NCBI GenBank assembly: GCA_024232355.1
Contig: JAAEPW010000739.1
Location: 1-37,378 of the forward strand
Reading direction: 5' to 3'
DNA length: 37,378 bases
From: Chloroflexota bacterium
GTDB taxonomy: Bacteria > Chloroflexota > Anaerolineae > B4-G1
The translations under genes and the position numbers were made by a program. Positions 23,041-31,095 of the stretch are shown here, one piece after another (within the stretch, counting starts at the first letter, position 1; each line of letters starts with the position of its first letter). The notes beneath the pieces were generated by a model. It did no database searches and was not told the origin of the DNA. It worked only from the letters and a program-made list of their open reading frames with translations.

Positions 23041-23130
23041 CGGACAATAAACGTCCGAGCGATAAATCGCATCGGTTGTGAACACGTTTTTAGCGTGTTT
23101 TCCGTATCAGGTTGCGAATTCATTCGCGAC
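23041..23130. repeat. array of four consecutive short hairpins upstream of the AAC(3)-type gene
   Basis: The stems, in order, are CGGAC/GTCCG (23041-23057), GCGAT/ATCGC (23059-23070), AACACG/CGTGTT (23081-23099) and GTTGCGAAT/ATTCGCGAC (23111-23130, one mismatch). They fill nearly all of the gap between the methyltransferase stop and the ribosome site of the next gene. This could be an interspersed repeat or a structured mRNA leader. Confidence 0.65.
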
Positions 23131-23146
23131 TTGAGGAGAAATAGTT

Positions 23147-23944
23147 GTGGGTATCAACCAAAGCCTTGAAAAAATAACACAACGGGACATCGAAAAAGGG
23201 CTGCGGCAACTCGGCCTTGGCCAAGACGATGTAGTAGAGGTACACAGTTCCTTGAGCAGATTTGGCTGGGTAGAGGGCGGCGCGGCGGCAGTGGTTGACG
23301 CGATGATGACCGTCGTCGGGGAGGATGGCGTGCTGGTGATGTCAGCCTATCCAGTGAGCAAACTGCTGCCCCTGACGGAGGCGGAAAAGACGCGCGGCAT
23401 TACGGCCAAGGTGCAGACCTTTGGGGAAGAGTACGATGGTCCAACCGGGATGGGTGTCATCGCCGACGAATTTCGTCATAGACCGGAAACGGTGCTGGGA
23501 CCTGGCTTCCATCGCGTGTGCGCCTGGGGCCGCGCCGCGGCGCTGCACGCCGAGAGGGGGTACGCGCACCTGCTGGAGGAAGATGGCTGGGTGCTGGGCC
23601 TGGGTGTGGACATTCACTACTGTTCCAGTATGCACCAGGCCGAGACCGGCGTCGAGTTTCCAGAGGCGGTCAAGAGCTGTTGGCAGGTCCCGGAGGATAT
23701 CCGGCGGGACTATCCCGATGACTATTATATATCTTACGGCGGCACACCCGACGACGCTTGGCAAAAGGTCCAAGACGAGGCCGAGCGCCGTGGGCAGGTC
23801 TGGCGGCACCGCATCGGTCAATCCGAGTGTGTGCTGTTCAAGGCCCGCATCGTCGTCGGCATCTATGGGGAGTGGCTTCGCACTGATCCATTCGGGTTGC
23901 ACGGGGTTGAGAGAGAAAAGGCAGGGTTATATGAAGATTCTTGA
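23147..23944 (+). CDS. AAC(3)-family aminoglycoside N-acetyltransferase-like protein
   Basis: A 265-residue protein starting at GTG 23147 with GAGGAGA upstream. VVEVHSSLSRFGWVEGGAAA, VVDAMMTVVGEDGVLVMSAY and YDGPTGMGVIADEFRHRPET follow the AAC(3)/YokD pattern (HSSLS..G and the GxxTGxxxExFR-like block). Family enzymes acetylate the 3-amino group of 2-deoxystreptamine aminoglycosides, but many environmental members have other amine substrates. Its end overlaps the next gene, an APH-fold kinase, by 14 bp, so the two are translationally coupled. That pairing makes an aminoglycoside or amino-sugar substrate more plausible, though it is unproven. Confidence 0.86.
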   Translation: MGINQSLEKITQRDIEKGLRQLGLGQDDVVEVHSSLSRFGWVEGGAAAVVDAMMTVVGEDGVLVMSAYPVSKLLPLTEAEKTRGITAKVQTFGEEYDGPTGMGVIADEFRHRPETVLGPGFHRVCAWGRAAALHAERGYAHLLEEDGWVLGLGVDIHYCSSMHQAETGVEFPEAVKSCWQVPEDIRRDYPDDYYISYGGTPDDAWQKVQDEAERRGQVWRHRIGQSECVLFKARIVVGIYGEWLRTDPFGLHGVEREKAGLYEDS

Positions 23945-24851
23945 AAAATGGCCCATCGGTCCGGTTGCTACGATCGAACCGACACCTGGCGGGGATCGTA
24001 CGTCGTTCGTCACGACGGTCGATAACGAGTACTTTGTTCTGAAAGAAACGCACGATCGGGTGCGGTCTCAGCGAGAGTATGCGCTCTTGCGCAAGCTGTC
24101 ACAAGCCGGAGTCTCGGTTCCGCTTCCGATCACTGCGGTGGATGGAGATTGGTACGTAGTGAATAATAAAGGACAGGCATTCTGGCTGTATCCAAAGCTT
24201 GCCGGGGAGGTGGTTGCCGAGCATTATACGGGTGACGCTGAACAACAGGCTGAGGCCTTGGGTAAAGCCATCGGATTTTTGCACGGACACCTTCAGGCGT
24301 GTGGTGATTTGAGCGGTTTTCGAGACATGAATTTGATCGGGCAAATTCAAGAGTGGGCCATCCCGTGCATCCGCACGGGTAAAGCCATGGTCGATGCCGA
24401 GGCCATCGAAAAGATATGGCGGGATGCCGAGGAGGAGTTTGTTCCGCTCTACGACGATCTCCCAAAACAGTTGATCCATCGGGACGCTCACCCGGCAAAC
24501 ATGCTCTTTGATAACGGAAGGCTGACGGGGTTTCTCGATTTCGAACTGGCTGTGAGAGGACGACGTGTGTTCGATATCTGTTATTGCGCCAGTGCCATCC
24601 TGGTCGATGGTTTTCAGGACCAGGAAAAAGCGCGCAAATGGCATACTTTATTTCGCTCCATAGTGAGTGGATACGAGATATTTTACCCCTTGTCATCCTC
24701 GGAGCGCCTGGCTGTGTATGGCGTGTTGGTGGCGATTACACTCTTGTTCACTGCCTTTTGGCTAGATATCCGCAGTGATGAGGATGCAGCAAAGAATACT
24801 GAAAGTTTACTATATTGGTTGTCGGATAACAGACAAACCTTGATTGTGTAG
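23931..24851 (+). CDS. APH-family phosphotransferase coupled to the AAC(3)-type gene
   Basis: A 306-residue protein. ATG 23931 lies within the last codons of the acetyltransferase. Kinase-like N-lobe residues (YFVLKETHDRVRSQREYALL, with the nucleotide-site lysine) are followed by LIHRDAHPANMLFDNG (His183, Asp185) and the metal-binding FLDFELAVRG. The pattern is the standard aminoglycoside-phosphotransferase fold, close to the homoserine-kinase/choline-kinase-like branch. The C-terminal hydrophobic ERLAVYGVLVAITLLF is the usual final helix region. The substrate is unknown; the overlap with AAC(3) is the main clue. Confidence 0.88.
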   Translation: MKILEKWPIGPVATIEPTPGGDRTSFVTTVDNEYFVLKETHDRVRSQREYALLRKLSQAGVSVPLPITAVDGDWYVVNNKGQAFWLYPKLAGEVVAEHYTGDAEQQAEALGKAIGFLHGHLQACGDLSGFRDMNLIGQIQEWAIPCIRTGKAMVDAEAIEKIWRDAEEEFVPLYDDLPKQLIHRDAHPANMLFDNGRLTGFLDFELAVRGRRVFDICYCASAILVDGFQDQEKARKWHTLFRSIVSGYEIFYPLSSSERLAVYGVLVAITLLFTAFWLDIRSDEDAAKNTESLLYWLSDNRQTLIV

Positions 24852-24859
24852 GAGTCATA

Positions 24860-25936
24860 ATGATACAAGTAGAGTCGTTGAATCAGTATTTTCAAGAGCT
24901 TGAGCAACAAAACAAGTTCTCTGGTGTGGTGCTCGTCACTCGGGGCGAGTCGCAGTTGTACGCTGGTGCGTATGGGTATGCCAGCCGTCCCTGGAAGATC
25001 AAGAATACGCTCGATATGCGGTTCGACACGGCGTCGATCACAAAGCTGTTTACGTCCGTTGCTGTGTTGCAATTGATCGACCAGGAAGCGTTCGCTTTTG
25101 ACACCGGTGTGATCGACTTTTTGGGATTGGAGGACACGGCGATTTCCGAGGACGTGAACGTTTTTCATCTCTTGACCCACTCGTCCGGCATTGGCGACGA
25201 TTGTGAGGAAGAGGATGGAGAGGAGTACGAGGACTTGTGGAAAACCAAGCCCAACTATTCGGTCACAGAGACGGCGGATTTTTTGCCACAGTTCATCCAC
25301 AAACCCGCCAATTTCCCACCGGGGCAAGGAACCCGGTACTGCAATTGCAGTTGGGTGCTGCTGGGCTTGATGATCGAAAAGGTTACCGGAATGGCGTATC
25401 GCGACTATGCGCGGGAGAACGTCCTCGCCAAAGCCGGGATGACGTACTCGGGTTTTTTCCGTATGGACGAGGCACACGAGAACGTCGCCGAGGGAACCGA
25501 TCCGATCTGCGATGGAGATGATAACGTCATAGGGTGGAAGAAGAACATTTACTCTTTCCCGCCCGTCGGATCGCCTGACGCTGGTGCGCACGTCACCGTT
25601 GCTGATCTGGATCGTTTCTTGCGGGCGGTGAAAGCGGGCAAACTGCTCTCGCCAGAACTGACGGAAGCCTTCTTTACACCCCAAGTGCAAGATCGTGAGA
25701 TCGATGATTGGACTAGGTGGTATGGCTATGGGGTGTGGTTCTATGTAGACAAATCCGGCCAAGTGATTTGTTGTCAAAAGGAAGGTATCAATGCTGGCGT
25801 CAGCGGCATGATTCGCCATTTCCCCGATCGTGATATTAACGTGGTTATCCTGTCCAACATGATCGGTGGGGCGTGGGGGCCAGTGTGGAAGATCCACGAA
25901 ATGGTGGTCGCCGGGGAATTTGATACCAAGGAGTAG
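24860..25936 (+). CDS. class C beta-lactamase/CubicO-type serine hydrolase
   Basis: A 358-residue protein with the catalytic SxxK at Ser59-Lys62 (DTASITKLF) and the YxN motif at Tyr160-Asn162 (TRYCNCSW). A probable third-motif region is GSPDAGAHVTVADLDRFL. There is no signal peptide, so it is predicted cytoplasmic, which favours an esterase or D-amino-acid-peptide hydrolase over a secreted beta-lactamase. TAGGAG precedes ATG 24860, 8 bp after the APH gene stop, so it probably shares that transcript. Confidence 0.88.
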   Translation: MIQVESLNQYFQELEQQNKFSGVVLVTRGESQLYAGAYGYASRPWKIKNTLDMRFDTASITKLFTSVAVLQLIDQEAFAFDTGVIDFLGLEDTAISEDVNVFHLLTHSSGIGDDCEEEDGEEYEDLWKTKPNYSVTETADFLPQFIHKPANFPPGQGTRYCNCSWVLLGLMIEKVTGMAYRDYARENVLAKAGMTYSGFFRMDEAHENVAEGTDPICDGDDNVIGWKKNIYSFPPVGSPDAGAHVTVADLDRFLRAVKAGKLLSPELTEAFFTPQVQDREIDDWTRWYGYGVWFYVDKSGQVICCQKEGINAGVSGMIRHFPDRDINVVILSNMIGGAWGPVWKIHEMVVAGEFDTKE

Positions 25937-25950
25937 TTAAAAGGAGGATA

Positions 25951-26166
25951 ATGATGAGAGAGGAGATGATTTTTTATTGCGGAGAAATATGCACGAAATG
26001 TTCAGCCCACGTTGTTTGCTACTCGAAACAAAGATGTACCGACTATGATGTTGGTCGCTACGGTCGCCGTGGCGCGGTCATGTCCGGCGGCGTTGAAAGT
26101 TGGGAGAGCCCAGTCTGGAAGGCGTGGAGCGATTATGGCAAATGGGCACGCCAGTGGTTGGGGTAG
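25951..26166 (+). CDS. small cysteine-rich ORF, possibly a frameshifted DUF3795-like remnant
   Basis: 71 codons with a very good AAGGAGG at 25941-25947; start ATG 25951 or 25954. The N-terminus FYCGEICTKCSAHVV resembles the CGxxCxxCxAy opening of DUF3795 proteins. In those, a string such as ATxxND usually follows. Here ATRNKDVPTMM is present but in the +1 frame, directly after a TTT run at 26019-26021. This suggests a one-base insertion broke an older gene. As read, the remaining residues (YGRRGAVMSGG, WKAWSDYGKWARQWLG) match nothing I know. Confidence 0.4.
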   Translation: MMREEMIFYCGEICTKCSAHVVCYSKQRCTDYDVGRYGRRGAVMSGGVESWESPVWKAWSDYGKWARQWLG

Positions 26167-26173
26167 AAATAGC

Positions 26174-26992
26174 ATGATCCCTGAACACGTACGACAGGCA
26201 TATCGCTTGACAGGTTCGGCCCATCGGCTCACTGGCGGTTCGCAAGATGCGTATCGAGCGGGCGATGTGGTCGTAAAGCGGTTGGTCAGTACGTCGTTAG
26301 AGAATCCCCATTCGTTTCAGTTGGCAGCGTGGCTGGTGGAGCAGATAGTTGATATTACTGAGGATGGTTTTCGGATCGCGCGCCCGGTGGCCTCATGTGA
26401 TGGGGCGTGGATGACGGGTGATGGGTGGATGGCATGGACGTTTATAGAGGGCCGACAGGCTTCCGACAAGGATGTCCCAGCGATCATCGACGCTGTCCGC
26501 GCCTTGCATCGGGCGCTCCGATCTATTCCAAAGCATCCGCTGCTTGATCAGAATAACAGTGCTTGGGGATTTGCCCACGATCATTGCTTGGGCAGCTGTC
26601 CTGACTGGGTGCATCCTGTATTGAAAGATTGGATTGATGCACTATATGCCAAGCGCCGACCGCTGCAGCCGATGGCTTGCCAGATCATCCACGGCGACCT
26701 GAACCACGAGAACATCCTCATAGCACCTGGTTTGCCGCCAGGGTTTATTGATCTGACGCCGTTCTGGGCGTCGGTTGACTTTGCCCTGGCAATGTTTGCC
26801 AACTGGATCGGGCCACGGCGGGGAGATCCCTCGGTGCTGCGTCATTTTGAGGATGTGCCACAATTTGATCAGCTTTTTATCCGGGCAGCGATCCGCATGT
26901 TGCTTGTTGTGTCGGATCTCGATGGTGTTGAGGGGTGGGAGACAAGCTCAGAGAAGGCAGCCGCGGAGATTGTGCTCGATTATGTATCTTGA
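26174..26992 (+). CDS. APH-family phosphotransferase-like protein
   Basis: A 272-residue protein with IIHGDLNHENILIA (His173, Asp175, Asn180 region) and GFIDLTPFW as the metal-binding site; the more usual DFD/DFE is DLT here. The N-terminus RLTGGSQDAYRAGDVVVKRL is the glycine loop and lysine strand of a reduced N-lobe. This matches an actinobacterial and Chloroflexota type of small APH-fold protein of unknown substrate. The start ATG 26174 lies 7 bp after the preceding small ORF, and its stop is 2 bp before the next gene. Confidence 0.82.
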   Translation: MIPEHVRQAYRLTGSAHRLTGGSQDAYRAGDVVVKRLVSTSLENPHSFQLAAWLVEQIVDITEDGFRIARPVASCDGAWMTGDGWMAWTFIEGRQASDKDVPAIIDAVRALHRALRSIPKHPLLDQNNSAWGFAHDHCLGSCPDWVHPVLKDWIDALYAKRRPLQPMACQIIHGDLNHENILIAPGLPPGFIDLTPFWASVDFALAMFANWIGPRRGDPSVLRHFEDVPQFDQLFIRAAIRMLLVVSDLDGVEGWETSSEKAAAEIVLDYVS

Positions 26993-26994
26993 CC

Positions 26995-27777
26995 ATGAGA
27001 GTTTGTTTGGAATTCGAAAAGACGTTTGAATATCTGAAACGCATCGCCACGTCGGTTGGTGAGCGGGAGGGATGGGATTTTTCGCGGATGAGAGACGCAC
27101 GCGAGCCTGTGCCTTGGAACTATATGTGCGTGGTTCCTGATTACCTGAAACAGTCTGACTGCGTCCTCGACATGGGCACCGGCGGTGGGGAGAAATTGCT
27201 CTCGTTGGCTCCTCAAGTTGACTCGGCGGTGGGCGTCGACTGCAGCGCAAAGATGGTCGAGACAGCACTAAAGAACAAGGCGGCATCGCAGGTCAAGAAT
27301 GTTTCTTTCGAGGTGATGCGTGCCAAAGCACTGCGGTTTCCCGATGGTGAATTCGACGTCGTGTTGAACCGGCATTGCACGGTGAACGTCTGCGAGACGT
27401 TTCGGGTATTAAGACCAGGCGGGTATTTCATTACGCAGCAAGTGGGTTTGCGGAACACGCAGAACATCTGCGCACTGTTCGGCTGTGGGCCAGGTGGTGC
27501 ATACGAGCCGGAACTGTTCCAAGAGGCATCTGTCTTGGCCGGAGCCTTTGAGCAGCTCGGCTGTCGCGTGGTGTGCACCGCCGAGTACGACGTGCGCTAC
27601 TGGTTCCTCGACGTCGAGTCGCTGCTCTTTTGGCACCAGGCGATCTCCATCCCGGAGGATTTTGACATCGAAAAGCATTGGCAGCAAATAGATCAGATCA
27701 TCGCCGAGTACCGCACGCCAGACGGAATCGAGACGAACGAGCATCGAGAGCTTTTGATTGTACAGAAATTAGCATGA
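26995..27777 (+). CDS. class I SAM-dependent methyltransferase
   Basis: A 260-residue protein starting at ATG 26995, two bases after the APH-like stop. Motif I is SDCVLDMGTGGGEKLLSL, followed by VGVDCSAKMVETAL, FDVVLNRHCTVNVCETFRVL and LRPGGYFITQQVG. The order is that of UbiE-like small-molecule methyltransferases. The C-terminal third (VRYWFLDVESLLFWHQAI, EHRELLIVQKLA) is specific to a subgroup often paired with resistance-type genes. The substrate is unknown. Confidence 0.87.
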   Translation: MRVCLEFEKTFEYLKRIATSVGEREGWDFSRMRDAREPVPWNYMCVVPDYLKQSDCVLDMGTGGGEKLLSLAPQVDSAVGVDCSAKMVETALKNKAASQVKNVSFEVMRAKALRFPDGEFDVVLNRHCTVNVCETFRVLRPGGYFITQQVGLRNTQNICALFGCGPGGAYEPELFQEASVLAGAFEQLGCRVVCTAEYDVRYWFLDVESLLFWHQAISIPEDFDIEKHWQQIDQIIAEYRTPDGIETNEHRELLIVQKLA

Positions 27778-27804
27778 TACAGCCATAGTTTTTGGAGGCA
27801 AAAG

Positions 27805-28641
27805 TTGCACTGCAAAATAAAAGACCTAAAAGTCCATTGTCGAGTTGTCGGAAGCGGAATGCCCATTGTGATGGTGCACGGTATGGGGGTGGACCACAGA
27901 ACTATGACCGGATGTATTGAGTCGGTTTTCCAGTCCAGAGATGATGAGTGGAAACGCATCTACTTTGACTTGCCGGGAATGGGGAACACCAAGGGAGTAG
28001 ATTGGATCACAAACTCGGACGATATGTTTAGGTTTGTGTTGGCAGTTGTTGATGAGATCATACCGGGTGAACCTTTCCTGATCGTCGGCGAGTCGTATGG
28101 GGGATACCTGGTCCGCGCAGTGGTTCGCGAGAGACCGGAGGATGTGGAAGGAATGCTGCTCATCTGTCCTTTGATCGTGGCAGACGATGAGCAAAGAGAC
28201 GTCCCGCCGTGTACGGTACTAGAGAGAGATAGTGCACTGGACGAAAAGCTAGAGCCTGAGGAAAAACAATTTCTAGACCTGTTCTTGGTGAATCAGAGTG
28301 AAGAAAAGTGGGAACGGTTCAGGGACGAGATGTTGGCTGGCTTTAAGGGCGGGGATGAAGCATTCAAAGCAAGGATTCGAGGGGATATAGAGTCGTATGC
28401 GTTCACCTTTGACGTGGATGATCTGGCGGCTCCCTTTGAAAAGCCGTCGTTGATTGTTGCTGGTCGACAGGATTGTCTCGTGGGGTATCAGGATGCGTGG
28501 AAGTTGGTGGAAAACTATCCGCGGAGCAGCTTTGCGGTGTTAGATGGCGCCGGGCACGGGTTGCAGATAGAGCAGGCGGGGTTGTTCAACGCATTAGCTA
28601 ATGAGTGGTTGGATCGGGTCAAGGAGGAGTCAACTGCCTAA
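27805..28641 (+). CDS. alpha/beta-hydrolase fold protein
   Basis: A 278-residue protein starting at TTG 27805 behind GGAGG. The oxyanion-hole region is PIVMVHGMGVDHRTM, the nucleophile elbow GESYGG (Ser97), the acid probably in VAGRQDCLVGYQDAW and the base His in DGAGHGLQIEQ. It has no signal peptide. The domain order and length fit general esterases, haloalkane-dehalogenase relatives or proline-iminopeptidase-like enzymes. The serine nucleophile argues against a dehalogenase. Confidence 0.88.
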   Translation: MHCKIKDLKVHCRVVGSGMPIVMVHGMGVDHRTMTGCIESVFQSRDDEWKRIYFDLPGMGNTKGVDWITNSDDMFRFVLAVVDEIIPGEPFLIVGESYGGYLVRAVVRERPEDVEGMLLICPLIVADDEQRDVPPCTVLERDSALDEKLEPEEKQFLDLFLVNQSEEKWERFRDEMLAGFKGGDEAFKARIRGDIESYAFTFDVDDLAAPFEKPSLIVAGRQDCLVGYQDAWKLVENYPRSSFAVLDGAGHGLQIEQAGLFNALANEWLDRVKEESTA

Positions 28642-28710
28642 TCACATGGATTGGAGATCAAAAATCTTCCGGAAAACTCCAGTTAGAAGATAAGAGGATG
28701 TGAGCAGTAA

Positions 28711-29115
28711 TCAGTCATTTACCCAATTAACAACTTGGAGATCTGGAACTAGAGAAAATTCTCGTAAATTGTTCGTCACTAACGTTGCATCCAAACTCAG
28801 TGCGTGGGCAGCTATGAGCGTATCTAGCGAGCCGATCGGAGTGCCTTGCGATTCCAGAGTTGCTCGGATTTCCCCGTAAGCGTCTGCAGCCCGGACGTCA
28901 AAGGGTGCACAAACCAAAGGGAGTAAAAACTGTTGTAATGCGCGTTGGTTCTGCTCAACATATTGACTCTTTTGAACACCAAATTGTAATTCTGCCACGG
29001 TGATAGCTGAAATGCCTATTTCGCCAGCAGGGTGGGCCTGGAATTTCTGCAAGACTTGAGGCGGCTTTCTTTTGATCAAATAGATGCAGATATTCGTGTC
29101 CAGTAGATACTTCAT
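28711..29115 (-). CDS. vapC: VapC-type PIN-domain ribonuclease toxin
   Basis: A 134-residue protein beginning MKYLLDTNICIYLIKRKPP. PIN acidic residues are Asp6, Glu42 (TVAELQFG) and Asp98 (GSLDTLIAAHAL), and TNNLREF follows near the C-terminus, as in the VapC/FitB group. PIN toxins cleave tRNA or rRNA and are silenced by the partner antitoxin. ATG 29115 overlaps the antitoxin stop by 4 bp. Together they form the only intact gene pair on the minus strand to the right of the regulator. Confidence 0.92.
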   Translation of the reverse strand: MKYLLDTNICIYLIKRKPPQVLQKFQAHPAGEIGISAITVAELQFGVQKSQYVEQNQRALQQFLLPLVCAPFDVRAADAYGEIRATLESQGTPIGSLDTLIAAHALSLDATLVTNNLREFSLVPDLQVVNWVND

Positions 29116-29348
29116 TCGAAAGGGTTCTCCCGAATCTGTGGTTCGGGCTGTTCGCGGTCTTCCATAAAGTCATCAGAGAATAGAGCCAGGCTGTCGAATA
29201 ATGATTGCCAGGGTTCTTGATAGGGAATCAACATGACCGTATTACCCATTTTCTTGATAAAGACCTGGGTACCATCGAACCTGAATTCTTTAGGGAGTCT
29301 GACCGCCTGACTCTTGCCGTTTTGAAATAGTTTGGCAGTTTTCAACAT
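29112..29348 (-). CDS. vapB: VapB-type antitoxin with AbrB/SpoVT DNA-binding domain
   Basis: A 78-residue protein. KTAKLFQNGKSQAVRLPKEF and QVFIKKMGNTVMLIP form the swapped-hairpin AbrB/MazE-type DNA-binding domain, and the acidic tail (DDFMEDREQPEPQIRENPFE) is the toxin-binding part. AGGAGG lies upstream of ATG 29348. VapB antitoxins bind palindromes in their own promoter, and an AT-rich palindrome lies 16 bp upstream of the start. Confidence 0.92.
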   Translation of the reverse strand: MLKTAKLFQNGKSQAVRLPKEFRFDGTQVFIKKMGNTVMLIPYQEPWQSLFDSLALFSDDFMEDREQPEPQIRENPFE

Positions 29349-29363
29349 AACAAACCTCCTGAG

Positions 29364-29385
29364 GTATATATTTATAGTATATACT
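29364..29385 (-). promoter_or_regulatory. VapBC autoregulatory operator/promoter
   Basis: GTATATA (29364-29370) and TATATAC (29378-29384) are 7-bp inverted arms. Inside, AGTATATACT (29376-29385) is a perfect palindrome that also offers a TATACT -10-like box on the minus strand. The position immediately upstream of vapB fits the usual autoregulation. Confidence 0.6.
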
Positions 29386-29446
29386 ATTTTCTTGAAGAAT
29401 GCAAGGAACTGCTCACAAGTAGACAGGACGTTTCAAGGAGAGAAAA

Positions 29447-30283
29447 ATGAAAGATGAACGGTATCGTTTCAAGCTGGGCGAGTTCGAGTGCCTAGCCATC
29501 CGGGATTATGCCGAGACGTACCCCCTAGCGGAACTGACGACGGATGCGCCAGAAGAGCAAGTGGCCCAGGCGCTGCGCGAGCGCGGGTTCCCGTTCGAGG
29601 GAGCGGCCCTGGACTTTAACAATCTGTTGATCGACACCGGCGAAACCTGTGTGTTGGTAGACACCGGTTGGGGCTGTGGCCTTTTTGAGAAACAGGGTCG
29701 CTTGCTGGAACACCTGCAAGCGGAAGGAATCGCTCCCGCAGACATCGAGTGGATCATCTTTACCCACGGCGATATCGATCACACTGGGGGAGTGCTTGAT
29801 GCTGATGGTACCCCCGTCTTTCCGAATGCCCAGTACGTGATGTGGAAAACGGCGTGGCAGATCTGGCAGGCGACCGATTGGTCCGCGTATCCAGAAGAAA
29901 TGGTCGTGTGGGGACAGCGAGTGACACAGTTGCTCCGGGAGCGGGGTGTTTGGGCAGAGACCGAGACCGAGTTTTTGCTCGGATTTCAACTCGTTCAATC
30001 GACCGGTCACCGTTCGCATCATACAGTTCTGACGGTTTCCTCGGCGGGCGAGCGGTTGTTGCACCTGGCTGACGCCATCGTCCATTCGGTCCTGATCGAT
30101 CACGTCGATTGGTCCTGGCCCGGTCACTCGACGCCCGACGAGGCGCGGGAAGACAAACAGCGGTTGCTGGCTTGGGCGGCGGATCGAAATTCGCTGGTCT
30201 TTGCGTCTCATTTTCCGTTCCCGGCCTTGGGGTGCATCTCCCGGCGGGAGGAGGGTTGGAAGTGGCAAGCAATCGGCAGTTAA
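29447..30283 (+). CDS. metallo-beta-lactamase-fold hydrolase, probable lactonase/esterase
   Basis: A 278-residue protein. The metal motif is THGDIDHTGG (His107, Asp109, Asp111, His112), so the second His of HxHxDH is Asp. That variant is seen in part of the MBL fold and argues against a true class B beta-lactamase. Further ligands are in STGHRSHHT and HLADAIVHS, and FASHFPFPALG gives the last His. There is no signal peptide. CAAGGAG precedes ATG 29447. The 3' end overlaps the class D beta-lactamase gene by 22 bp. Confidence 0.88.
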   Translation: MKDERYRFKLGEFECLAIRDYAETYPLAELTTDAPEEQVAQALRERGFPFEGAALDFNNLLIDTGETCVLVDTGWGCGLFEKQGRLLEHLQAEGIAPADIEWIIFTHGDIDHTGGVLDADGTPVFPNAQYVMWKTAWQIWQATDWSAYPEEMVVWGQRVTQLLRERGVWAETETEFLLGFQLVQSTGHRSHHTVLTVSSAGERLLHLADAIVHSVLIDHVDWSWPGHSTPDEAREDKQRLLAWAADRNSLVFASHFPFPALGCISRREEGWKWQAIGS

Positions 30284-31092
30284 GAACGGCGCTTTGGATT
30301 TTACTCGCGCTTGCGAGTCTGTGTGCCTGTACGTCTGGAGCGGTCACACCGGAAACCCCCAGTGAATTGAATCTGGACGAGTTCTTTGATGATTACGACA
30401 AGAGTTGTTTCGTGACGCTGGATGTGACCAACAACCAGTATTCGTACCACAATCCAGAGCAGTGCGCCAAGCGGATGGCACCTTGCTCCACGTTCAAAAT
30501 CCCCAATTCGTTGATCGGGTTGGAGACGGGCGTGATTCCCGACCAGTACCACGTGATCGCGTGGGATGAAATCACGTACCCGGTCGAGGCGTGGAACCAG
30601 GACCACACGTTGGAAACCGCGATACGAGACTCGGTGGTGTGGTACTATCGGGAACTGGCGGCACAGGTGGGGACTGAACGGATGCAGCAGCACGTCAGTG
30701 CCATTCCTTACGGGAATGAGGACGTCTCCGGTGGCCCAACGTTCTGGTTAGCCAGCTCTCTGGAGATCTCGGCAGACGAGCAGATCGAGTTCTTGCGCCG
30801 TTTTCACGCGGACGACCTGCCGTTCTCGCAGCGTTCGCTGGACATTGTCAAAGAGATCATTACTCTGGAAGCGACGGAGGATGACGTTTACCGTGGCAAA
30901 ACAGGCTCGTGTATGGCGGAGGATGGGCGCGAGTGGGGGTGGTTTGTGGGCTATATCGAACGGAGCGATACGGCCCACATCTTTGCCCTGAATATCGAGG
31001 GAAACGATATCTACGGATGGCAAGCCCGCAAGCTTGCTGAAACGATCCTAGAACACTTGGGTTTATTCCAATTTGACACAAAGGAGCAATAG
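30262..31092 (+). CDS. class D (OXA-type) beta-lactamase, predicted lipoprotein
   Basis: A 276-residue protein. GTG 30262 is chosen because GGAGGAGGG lies upstream and the resulting N-terminus is a signal peptide ending in a lipobox (LWILLALASLCACTSG). All class D motifs are present: Ser76-Lys79 (STFK), Ser124-Val126 (SVV), Tyr150-Asn152 (YGN) and Lys213-Gly215 (KTG), with a downstream WFVGY. The acylated lysine in STFK is therefore available. The enzyme should be outside the membrane, tethered by lipid, where beta-lactams act. The start lies within the MBL-fold gene, so the two are coupled. Substrate range cannot be read from the sequence. Confidence 0.93.
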   Translation: MASNRQLRTALWILLALASLCACTSGAVTPETPSELNLDEFFDDYDKSCFVTLDVTNNQYSYHNPEQCAKRMAPCSTFKIPNSLIGLETGVIPDQYHVIAWDEITYPVEAWNQDHTLETAIRDSVVWYYRELAAQVGTERMQQHVSAIPYGNEDVSGGPTFWLASSLEISADEQIEFLRRFHADDLPFSQRSLDIVKEIITLEATEDDVYRGKTGSCMAEDGREWGWFVGYIERSDTAHIFALNIEGNDIYGWQARKLAETILEHLGLFQFDTKEQ

Positions 31093-31095
31093 ACA

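Noticed and set aside
24683..25897. 404-codon minus-strand ORF opposite the class C-type hydrolase
   Set aside because: The plus frame has SxxK and YxN motifs and a ribosome site. The minus frame has no recognisable domain and covers two plus-strand genes.
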